From a virus: a stretch of DNA of 31,297 nucleotides. Position numbers and translations under genes: made by a program. The DNA lies in IMG/VR virus record IMGVR_UViG_3300009149_000168, positions 1 through 31,297 of that record; one strand, given 5' to 3'. The notes below the pieces were generated by a model that saw only the letters and a program-made list of their open reading frames with translations, made no database searches and was not told the DNA's origin. Of the stretch, positions 1 to 9,000 are shown one piece after another (position 1 is the stretch's first letter; each line of letters begins with the position of its first letter).

Positions 1-36
1 ATTCGTGTAGGGCATGAAAAAATGAGAGTGATTTAA
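1..36 (+). CDS. 3' end of an unidentified upstream gene (partial)
   Basis: Frame 1 is open from the first base and ends at TAA (34-36), encoding the C-terminal residues IRVGHEKMRVI. The other two forward frames meet stops within 20 bases (TAG and TGA), and the next gene starts 6 bases later, which fits the tight same-strand packing seen throughout. Eleven residues are too few to identify a family. Its existence is inferred only from the open frame and spacing. Confidence 0.4.
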   Translation: MRVGHEKMRVI

Positions 37-41
37 TTCTT

Positions 42-224
42 ATGTTTAATATTCTTTATAAGAAAAATAAAATATATTCAAATCTTTCTCATGAAGAATT
101 AGCAGAAATACTTGACGAACTTTCCGAAAAGTATTATGATACAGGAGAATATAATCCAAATGATATTATACTGGAGGAATTTTTAAATGGCACAGAGACC
201 GAACCTAAACGCACAACAAATTGA
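42..224 (+). CDS. Small acidic hypothetical protein, 60 aa
   Basis: This gene encodes a 60-residue, mostly soluble protein with many Glu and Asp residues in its second half. The segment NLSHEELAEILDELSEKYYD looks like one amphipathic helix. There is no signal peptide or membrane segment. I do not recognise a function. Small proteins of this style are common in marine T4-like phages. The ATG lies 6 bases after the preceding stop, and only a weak purine run (GAGAG) precedes it. The 3' end overlaps the next gene by 38 bases in another frame and carries that gene's strong ribosome binding site (GGAGG at 173-177), so the two are probably translated together. Confidence 0.65.
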   Translation: MFNILYKKNKIYSNLSHEELAEILDELSEKYYDTGEYNPNDIILEEFLNGTETEPKRTTN

Positions 225-327
225 ATCAAAGCCCAAGTCTACCCGTCAGGGTCTTGGAAAACATACAAAATACGCTGCCTCAAGTCGGAATAAGGCAAGA
301 AAAAAATATAGAGGTCAAGGAAAATAG
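187..327 (+). CDS. Small basic hypothetical protein, 46 aa, overlapping the previous gene
   Basis: The ATG at 187 opens a 46-codon frame ending in TAG (325-327). The product starts MAQRPNLNAQQIESKPKS and finishes in a strongly basic tail (SRNKARKKYRGQGK), so it may bind nucleic acid; that is inference from charge only. A near-perfect Shine-Dalgarno sequence (GGAGG, 173-177) sits 9 bases before the ATG, inside the preceding gene. Local base use is visibly less A+T-rich than its neighbours. The frame ends 7 bases before a strong terminator hairpin, so it is the last gene of its transcription unit. I recall similar short basic proteins from cyanophages, but no function is known to me. Confidence 0.75.
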   Translation: MAQRPNLNAQQIESKPKSTRQGLGKHTKYAASSRNKARKKYRGQGK

Positions 328-334
328 ATAAACT

Positions 335-364
335 ATTCGGGGATTGTATCTCCGAATTTTTTTT
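335..364 (+). terminator. Rho-independent terminator
   Basis: The arms ATTCGGGGA (335-343) and TCTCCGAAT (349-357) form a 9-bp stem with one G-U pair and a 5-base loop (TTGTA). Eight consecutive T residues (357-364) follow. This is the textbook intrinsic terminator layout. It closes the unit ending with the 46-aa gene and separates it from the structural block to the right. Confidence 0.9.
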
Positions 365-416
365 ATTATGATATATAAGATAGAATCTGAAAGGGATAGA
401 AACCCCTTAAAAAGTT

Positions 417-432
417 CTGATTTTTTAATCAG
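417..432 (+). promoter_or_regulatory. Small hairpin touching the ribosome binding site of the 442 gene
   Basis: CTGATT (417-422) and AATCAG (427-432) can form a 6-bp stem with a TTTT loop. The last two bases of the 3' arm are the first two of the Shine-Dalgarno AGGAG (431-435), which precedes the ATG at 442 by 6 bases. The structure could modestly mask ribosome access. A second weak hairpin (AAGGG 391-395 / CCCTT 404-408) lies just upstream. Regulation by these hairpins is inference; they could be incidental. Confidence 0.35.
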
Positions 433-441
433 GAGAAAAAA

Positions 442-684
442 ATGTCTAAACTTTCAGATAGAAACATTGAATATATGAAACAAACTTGGGGAACAACTAA
501 ATTAGTTACAGATTATGGAGTGTTGGAAGAAACTAAAATGCTTCGTGAAATTAATAATGATACTCTAACTCCCAAAAAACATGACTTTATTGTTCAAAAT
601 GAAATTCATGAAAAAATACGAAACCAAAAAGATTATGATGATTGGGAGTATGGAACTGAACCAATTCCACTTCAAGAATGGTGA
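442..684 (+). CDS. Hypothetical protein, 80 aa
   Basis: This 80-residue soluble protein is rich in charged residues and ends in an acidic, aromatic tail (DYDDWEYGTEPIPLQEW). It has no membrane segment, signal peptide or cysteine. I do not recognise the family. The start is well supported, with AGGAG 6 bases upstream of ATG. The gene lies between the terminator at 335-364 and the late-type promoter at 683-690. That promoter overlaps its TGA stop, so the gene may be transcribed separately from the baseplate block. Confidence 0.7.
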   Translation: MSKLSDRNIEYMKQTWGTTKLVTDYGVLEETKMLREINNDTLTPKKHDFIVQNEIHEKIRNQKDYDDWEYGTEPIPLQEW

Positions 685-690
685 TAAATA
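683..690 (+). promoter_or_regulatory. Putative T4-type late promoter (GATAAATA) before gp25
   Basis: GATAAATA differs only in its first base from the T4 late consensus TATAAATA, the element recognised by the phage gp55-type sigma factor in this group. It overlaps the stop of the preceding gene and lies 24 bases before the GTG start of gp25. That placement would give a leader of about 18 bases and would drive the baseplate genes. In such A+T-rich DNA a single match can be chance, but two other copies also sit just before gene starts. Confidence 0.6.
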
Positions 691-714
691 AAAGATAGAA
701 TTGCCATACTAAAT

Positions 715-1116
715 GTGCCCATAGAACGAGTAAGTAAAGGTTTTAAAGATATAAGTTCATCTTTTCAAATAAGTCCAATTAACTTTGATCTTGTTGCGAT
801 TAAAAATGAAACCGCTATTGCTCGTTCTGTTCGCAATCTAGTACTTACTTTACCTGGTGAAAGATTTTTTAATCAAAATTTAGGATCAAGAATTTCAGAT
901 TCTTTATTTGAAAATATTGATGAAATAACTGCAGGAATTATTAAAGATGAAATTGAAACTACAATTCAAAATTATGAACCAAGAGTTGATTTAATATCAG
1001 TTGAAGTCTTACCTAACTATGATGAATATTCGTTTGATGTTAATATAACTTATAATATCGTTGGCATTGATGTTCTACCTCAACAATTAACCTTCGCTCT
1101 AGAGCAGACACGATAA
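715..1116 (+). CDS. 25: Baseplate wedge subunit gp25
   Basis: This is a GPW/gp25-family baseplate wedge protein. In T4, gp25 joins gp6 and gp53 in the wedge and contacts the first sheath ring. The product is 133 residues, against 132 for T4 gp25. The family signature LTLPGERFFNQNLGS is near residue 45 and is followed by a helix (DEITAGIIKDEIETTIQNYEP) and a C-terminal beta section. The start is GTG at 715: the ATG at 713 reads into a stop after two codons, and no other start exists in this frame after the TAA at 685. The resulting N-terminus MPIERVSKGFKDIS fits the family. No clear Shine-Dalgarno is present. The gp6 gene begins directly after the stop. Confidence 0.93.
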   Translation: MPIERVSKGFKDISSSFQISPINFDLVAIKNETAIARSVRNLVLTLPGERFFNQNLGSRISDSLFENIDEITAGIIKDEIETTIQNYEPRVDLISVEVLPNYDEYSFDVNITYNIVGIDVLPQQLTFALEQTR

Positions 1117-3024
1117 ATGGCATTAGTCAACTTTACTTCCTTAGATTTTGAAGATATAAAAACTTCCATAAAGGATTATATTCGTGCGAATTCTAGTTTT
1201 ACTGATTATGATTTTGAAGGATCTAATCTATCAGTAATTATTGATACATTGGCATACAATACCTATATCTCATCATATAATGCAAATATGATGAGTAATG
1301 AAGTTTTTATTGATAGTGCCACACTAAGAGAAAATGTTGTCTCATTAGCAAGAAATATTGGATATGTTCCTCGCTCTCGCCAATCTTCCAACGCTAATAT
1401 TTCATTCTTTGTTGACGTTCAAAATCCTAATTCACTATTTTTAACATTACAAAAAGGTATTGTATGTTCAACTACATCTAGTTTTGGTGGGCAAAGTTTT
1501 ATATTTTCAATACCAGAAAATATAACAGTTCCAATTGTTGATGGAATTGCATTATTTGAAGACATCAAAATATTTGAAGGAACATTTATAACTCAAGAAA
1601 TTGAAGTAAATGCAGTTAATTTTGATGAAAAATATATTTTACAAAACGAAAATATAGATATCAATACTCTTAGAGTTTTTGTAAGAGAAAATATATTAAG
1701 TAATACATCAGTAAAATATAAATTATCTGATAATATTATAAATGTGAGACCATCATCTAGAGTTTTTTATATACAGGAAATAGAAGATCAAAGATATGAG
1801 ATAATATTTGGAGACAATATATTTGGAAAAAAATTAGAACCTTCAAATATTATAGAAATCTCATACATTGTCACAAATGGAGAAATTGGTAATGGAATAT
1901 CTAATTTTACATATAGTGGAAGAATTATTGATAATAATGAAAATTCAATTACTGAAGGACTTTCATTAATAACTACGATATCAGAATCAAGAAATGGTAG
2001 TGAAATAGAAAGTGTAAATTCTGTTAAAAAATATGCCCCTAGAATATATTCCGCACAAAATAGAGCAGTAACCTCTAGTGATTATGAATCAATAATTCCA
2101 AAGATATATCCACAAACTGAATCAGTTTCAGTTTTTGGTGGAGAGCAACTTACACCTCCACAATATGGGAAGGTTTTTATCACAATAAAACCTATAGAAG
2201 GAAATTTTTTATCAAATGGAATTAAAATAAATATAAAAAACGAATTAAAAAAATATTCTGTTGCTGGAATTATTCCTGAAATATTAGATTTAAAATATTT
2301 GTATATAGAAATTTTCTCTAACGTATACTATAATACTAATTTGTCTAGAAGTGTTTCTTCCGATAAAGATAAAGTAACTAAAAATATAGAAAGATTTGCA
2401 AAATCTGATGAATTAAATAGATATGGTGCTAGATTTAAATATAGTAAATTTTTAAATATAATTGATAACAGTACTCAGTCTATTACATCAAATATTACTT
2501 CAGTTCAAATGAGACGAGATTTAAGACCGGAGTTAAATAAGTTTGCAGAATATGAAATATGTTATGGAAATTCTTTTCACATAAAAAATAATTGTGAGGG
2601 ATATAATATAAAAACTTCTGGATTTAAAGTTGATGGAATATTTGATACTGTTTATATTGGTGATATTCCTAAAGTAAACAAAAAAGAAGGTTCTTTATTT
2701 TTATTTACACTTAAATCAAATGATGAACTAATCGTTGTTAGAAAAAATGTTGGAACAATATTCTACGAAAAAGGAGAAATTTTATTGTCACCTATAAAAA
2801 TAATTTCAACAAGTAAAGTTAAAAATAATATACCAATAATAGAAATATCTGTATCACCAAAATCAAATGATATTATCGGAAAACAAGATCTTTACCTTCA
2901 ATTAAACATTAATGATGTCCAGATAAATATGATAGAAGATGTAATAGAGTCCGGATCCGATTTAAGTGGTTCTTCTTATTTTTCATCATCTAGTTATTTA
3001 AACGGAAATGCGGTAAGAAAGTAA
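1117..3024 (+). CDS. 6: Baseplate wedge subunit gp6
   Basis: The product has 635 residues, close to the 660 of T4 gp6, the baseplate-J-like wedge protein whose dimers form the continuous inner ring of the baseplate. The N-terminus (FTSLDFEDIKTSIKDYI, then YDFEGSNLSVIIDTLAYNT) is the hallmark opening of gp6 in marine T4-like phages. A central segment around residues 300-345 (KYAPRIYSAQNRAVTSSDYE) matches the baseplate-J pattern. The C-terminus is serine-rich. The ATG follows the gp25 stop without a gap and has no Shine-Dalgarno, so translation is probably coupled to gp25. Family and position agree, so the call is firm. Confidence 0.93.
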   Translation: MALVNFTSLDFEDIKTSIKDYIRANSSFTDYDFEGSNLSVIIDTLAYNTYISSYNANMMSNEVFIDSATLRENVVSLARNIGYVPRSRQSSNANISFFVDVQNPNSLFLTLQKGIVCSTTSSFGGQSFIFSIPENITVPIVDGIALFEDIKIFEGTFITQEIEVNAVNFDEKYILQNENIDINTLRVFVRENILSNTSVKYKLSDNIINVRPSSRVFYIQEIEDQRYEIIFGDNIFGKKLEPSNIIEISYIVTNGEIGNGISNFTYSGRIIDNNENSITEGLSLITTISESRNGSEIESVNSVKKYAPRIYSAQNRAVTSSDYESIIPKIYPQTESVSVFGGEQLTPPQYGKVFITIKPIEGNFLSNGIKINIKNELKKYSVAGIIPEILDLKYLYIEIFSNVYYNTNLSRSVSSDKDKVTKNIERFAKSDELNRYGARFKYSKFLNIIDNSTQSITSNITSVQMRRDLRPELNKFAEYEICYGNSFHIKNNCEGYNIKTSGFKVDGIFDTVYIGDIPKVNKKEGSLFLFTLKSNDELIVVRKNVGTIFYEKGEILLSPIKIISTSKVKNNIPIIEISVSPKSNDIIGKQDLYLQLNINDVQINMIEDVIESGSDLSGSSYFSSSSYLNGNAVRK

Positions 3025-3027
3025 GAT

Positions 3028-6000
3028 ATGAAAGATACTAGAGTAAAAATTTCAACTTTTATAGAAAATCAAATTCCAAAACATTTGAGGGAAAATTCTC
3101 CACTTCTAATAGATTTTTTACGTCAATATTATATTTCAGTAGAATCTAAAGGGCAAGTACTAGATATACTTGAAAATATAGATCAATATATCAATATCAA
3201 TAATTTAACAAATGTTAAATATGAAACTAAATTAATAAATTCAGTCTCTTTTTTTGATACCACTATACAAGTAGAATCTACTTTAGGATTTCCTGATTCT
3301 TACGGATTAATTAAAATTAATGAAGAAATTATATCATATGAATTTAAAACAGATACTTCATTCGTAAATTGTTTTAGAGGTTTTAGTGGCATAGAATCTT
3401 ATGGTGATTCCAATTTTGAAAAGAATGTAGTATTTAATGATTCTAATATATCTGAACATTTAAATGGAGACAATGTAGAAAATTTAAGTGTTTTATTTTT
3501 AAGTGAATTTTTACAAAAAATAAAAAAACAAATTTTACCTGGTTTTGAAAATAGAAAACTTAATTCAAATTTAAATGAAAATATTTTTATAAAACAATCT
3601 AAAGATTTTTATTCTTCTAAAGGAACTGCTTCTTCATTTGAAATATTATTCAGATGTTTATACGGAGAAAAAGTATCTGTAATACGTCCCAGTGAATTTT
3701 TAATAGAACCATCAAAAAGTAACTATTTAATTACAAAAGATATAGTTGTTGAAGCAATAGAAGGAAATTTAGAAGAATTAAAAAATCAAACTATATTTCA
3801 ACGCGAAGATGAATATTTTTCGGAATCTTCATCTACAGTAACAAGAGTAGAAAAAATACTTAGAAATGATAAAGAATATTTTATATTAAGTTTAGATTCT
3901 GGCTATGATAGGGATCTTGAATCACGAGGTTCTCTTGTTGGTGATTTTGAAATACATCCAAAAACAAAAGTAATTGGAAATGTTACATTTGGACAAAATT
4001 ATATTGATGTAGATTCAACATCAGGATTTCCTAATTCCGGAGTATTAATAGTAAATCGCAGTGGTATAGATTTTAGTATTCAATATAAATCAAAAACTTT
4101 AAACCAATTTTTTCAATGTGAAAATGTACCAAATATAGAAGATGGTTTAGATATAAGATTAGATACTTATGCATTTGCAATTTCTCCAACTAGTAATGAA
4201 GAGATTAAATTTAGAATTAGTGGCGTACTTTCTAATTTAAATATATCAGATAATACAATATTATCTGATATTGGAGATACTATAAAAATAATATCTCCTG
4301 GTAAAATATTAACTGATATAAGAGCAAAAAATTGGTTATATAATATTCCAATTACTCATAATATAAGTACTATATTGGATAATGGATTAGTTACGACAAT
4401 TGATGTCCATAACTTTATTTTAGGGGATAATGTATCTATAGAATCTAGTAATGGCAATTTGAGTTTTAATTCTAATGTTATAGAAATAAAGAATAAAAAT
4501 CAAATTGTAATCAATCCACCTTTAGTGAACATAAATGATGAATTTTCTTATAAAATTAGAAGAAAATTCTCAAAATCAAGATTTGAAAATTATCCAGAAA
4601 TTTCAAATATAAATTCAAATGTTCAAAATGTATACGAAAAAATAGAAGACAAGTCAATATATGTAATGTCTGCTTCAATTCCAAATTATTTTAATAAAAA
4701 TTTAAATATATCCGATAGATCAATTTTAATAAATGGATTTCAATTAAACAATCAAATAACTTTTTCAACTACACACTCATTTCTTACAGGAGATATTGTA
4801 TCATATTCTTATGGTTCTTCTACTTTAAATTTAAATATTGATGAAGGATTATATTATGTTAAAAAAATAAATAACCAAACTATAAGATTATTTAAAAGTC
4901 GTGAAGATATTTTATTGGATAGATTTATATTATTTGGTGATGATATTAATGTATTTAATAATAAAATAACACCATTTTCGTTTGTAAATAAAAAATTAGA
5001 TACTCAAAAATTAGTAAGAAGACTTGATTCTCCTAAATTCAGTTTAAATTTAGAAAAAACTCAATATGGATCTACCGGTATTTTATTAAACGGAGTAGAA
5101 ATATCAAATTATAAGAGTAATGATTTTATTTACTATGGTCCTATTGAAAATATAGATGTTAGTTCAAATTTAGAAAATTATGATATAATAAACCCAAATA
5201 CAATTCAAATATCTGATCCTAATGGTGTTGGAGTTGGTGCATCTGCTATTCTACATGTAACTGGAAATTTAAAAAAAGTTAATATTTTAAATGCTGGGTT
5301 TGATTATCTTAGTGAACCTAAAATTAATATTACAGGTGGAAATGGTATAGGATATATTTTAGATGTAAATTTAATAAATTTTACTCATAGTTTAGATTTT
5401 AATTCAGAAAATACCAATTCGTTAAATTTACAAGATAATATTATTACTTTTTCGGAAGAACATAAGTTCAGAAATATTGAAAGAATTGTATATAAATCTA
5501 ATGAAAAAAATTCTATAGGTGGATTAGTAAATTTTTCAAATTATTATTTAAAGTCAATAACTTCAAATTCAATAAAATTATATTCTACAGAACAAGATGC
5601 TCTGATTGGAATTAATACTATTAATTTTTCTTCTTTAGGTCAAGGAATACACACAATAGAATCTTTTAATAAAAAAAAGAAAATATCTTCTATTAATGTT
5701 ATTAACTCCGGATCTAATTACTCAAATAAAAAACTAATTGTATCATCAAATAATGTAAATACTAAAAGAAATACAATATTTGCAAAAAATCATGGATATA
5801 AAAATAAAGAAATAATTTATTATAATAGTACTGGAGTAAAAATTGGTGGATTAAATGAAAAAAATTATTATATAAGGGTTATAAACACAAATGAATTTAA
5901 TCTAGTTGAAATAGTTGAAAATTCTGATCTTAGTATAGATTTTAATTTTGTAAATAATAATGTAGTAAATTTTGAAAATAAAGGTTCTGGAGAACATGTA

Positions 6001-9000
6001 TTTAATTATCCACAAATTAACACTTTAGTTGAAGGAATTATTGGAGTAAATACATTTTCGTCGGAAAATTCTCAGGCAAAAATACAACCAATATTCCGTG
6101 GAAAAATAGAGAATGTATTTATTGCATCTTCTGGTATAAAATATGGTACACCTGATATTATTAATTTTGAGAGACAACCAAATTTTAATTTAATTGAGGG
6201 TAATGAAGCTCTTTTGACTCCTATAATATTAAATGGAAATATTGAAGATGTTTTAGTATTAAATGGTGGAAAAAATTATAATACTCCACCTGAAATAAAA
6301 ATTAATGGAGAAGGAACTGGAGCAATACTAACTCCAATTATTGAAAATGGAAAATTAAAAAAAATAGTAGTAGTTAATAAAGGTAATGGTTATAAAAAAA
6401 ACTCCACTAATATAATAGTAGAAACTGGTAATTTAAATTCTAATACTTATTTTAAATGTAAAATAAAATCTTGGAATATAAATGAATATTCTAAATTACT
6501 AGAATTAAAAGCATTATCAGAAAATGAATCTTTATTAACTATACCTTTGAATAAAGAATATGGTTTACAATACAAACATATTGCATTACCAAATGATTTA
6601 AGAAAATTAATTTTTGTATCAAAAATTGTAGAGAATGAAAACTATTATATTTCAGATAAAGATAATGATATTCAAGATGATCCAAACTTAATAATTCATT
6701 CTCCAATTGTAGGATGGGCGTATGATGGTAATCCAATATATGGGCCTTATGGATTTGATACACCTACTGGTGGATTAGTCCGAAAGATGAATAGTGGATA
6801 TACTTTATCTATTGCAAATTTACAAAACAGACCAAGTTATTCTCCGGGATTTTTTATTGAGGACTATACTTTCACTAATTCTGGAGATCTAGACATTCAT
6901 AATGGAAGATTTTGTAAAACACCAGAATTTCCGGATGGAATATATGCTTATTTTTGTACATTAGATGAGCAACTTAAACCAGAATTTCCATACATAATAG
7001 GAAATTTTTATAAATCATCTCCAATAAAATTCAACCTTGATAAAAATTCAAATCAAGATATTTTTAACATTAATGATAACAATTTAATAAGAAATACCGA
7101 TCCATATAAATTTTTATCTAAAAATAGTAATTATGATTATTTAAATGATCCAAATAAAATAAAAAACCAAACATCCAAGATTTCTTCAGTAATTGCAGGA
7201 AATATAGATTCTATAGATATAATTTTTCCGGGTGACAATTATAAAATTGGAGAAGATATAATCATAGAATCTTCAGATCAAGATACTGGTCTTGGTGCCT
7301 CAGCGAAAATAAGTGAATTATTGGGAAAAGAAGTAGACAATATCACTACTGAAATAAAAAATATTAGTAATGTACAATTTTCAAAAAATAATATTTTTAA
7401 TAATACAATTTCAATAGCTGCAACTCCTCATAATTTAATTGATGGCGATTTTATTACAATTCAAAAATATAATATAGATGATATTTTTAGAGAAGAAAAA
7501 TTTTATAGAATATACATAATTCCCACCGAATTAACATTAAATGAAGATGTTGGAAATCAATCTGGAATATCATATTTTAGTGTTGATGGAAATCTTGATT
7601 ATCCATTTATTATTGAAGATGATATATTTGTAGTTGGTTTGGGTAAGTCCACTGAAGAAGAAATAAAAATTTTATCAATAGATTTAGATAGTAGACGGAT
7701 TAAAGTATTAAGAGGAGATAATGCGGTTCCACATTCTAAAAATGATCTTCTAATAGAAAAACCCAGAAAATTTTACTTTGATAGTAATTTAGATAAAAAC
7801 TATAAAATTAATAAAAAATATTATTTTAATCCAAAAGAAACAGTTGGAGTTGGTATAGGTACAACTTTATCATTTAGTAATCCGGGTGTTGGAATAACTG
7901 AAATTTTCATTCCTACAAGATCATTGTATATTAAGGATCATCATTTAAAAACTGGTGATATATTAATCTATAATACAAATGGTGGAGTTGGTATAAAAGT
8001 ATCAAATAATGGATTAAGTGATTTTACATTAAATAATAATGATTTTCTATATGTAGCACAAATAAGTGACAATTTAATTGGATTATCTACAAATAAAATA
8101 GGATTATCTACTCAAGGAAATTTTATAGGAATAGGAACTAATACAGGTATTTTATTTTTTAAAGATTTTGGTAGTGGATTAAATCATTCATTTACTACTA
8201 ATTATGATGAAAATTTAACTAGAAATGTAAACAGTATAAAATCTACATTAACTACAAATTCTGAACATTTTTTAAAATTTAAAGATCTAATAGATTTAGA
8301 TGTAAGGTCATCTAATACAAAAACTTTTATTTTATCTTATGATTTTAATTCTAGAAATTTAATTATAAACAAGACTTTAGTTCAATCAATTAATGGTAAT
8401 ATTCTTACAATAGTTAATCATAACTTTATTAAGGGACAAAAAGTTTTATTTAATTCATTTAATTTATTAGATAGTCCTCAAACTAATCTTATTGATGGAG
8501 AAAAATATTACGTATTACCATTAAATCCTAATCAATTTAAATTATCAAGAACATATTTTGGGTCATTTAATAATGAAAATATAGTTGATATAAATATACA
8601 AATTTATAATCCACTTATTCCGGGATTCAACTTAGAAAAAGGTTTATTTTTATCATTAATAAACCCAAATATAAAAATTATTAAAAATGATAATATAGTG
8701 TTTAATTTATCAGATAGATCTCTTGATGGATTTGATTTTAATATATTTGAAGATGAAAACTATAATAATATTTTTTATGGATTTGATGGATTTAATGTTT
8801 CTAAAAATGGTATTCCAGGAACTGTAAATTCTAATTTAATATTAAATATTAAAGAAACTGAGATACAAAAATTATATTATACCTTAACAATACCAGATAA
8901 AAATAATATCTTCTTTGAAAAATTAGAGTATTTTAATGATACTTTAAATATATTAAATAATAATACTTTAATTATTGAAAATAGTATATATTTGGGAGAA

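Noticed and set aside
371-383. TATAAGATA as a promoter for the 442 gene
   Set aside because: It departs from the late consensus in its second half and no matching -35-like element is evident, so it is not annotated.
713-718. ATG at 713 as the gp25 start
   Set aside because: It is in the wrong frame and reaches a stop after two codons (ATG TGC CCA TAG), so GTG 715 is used.
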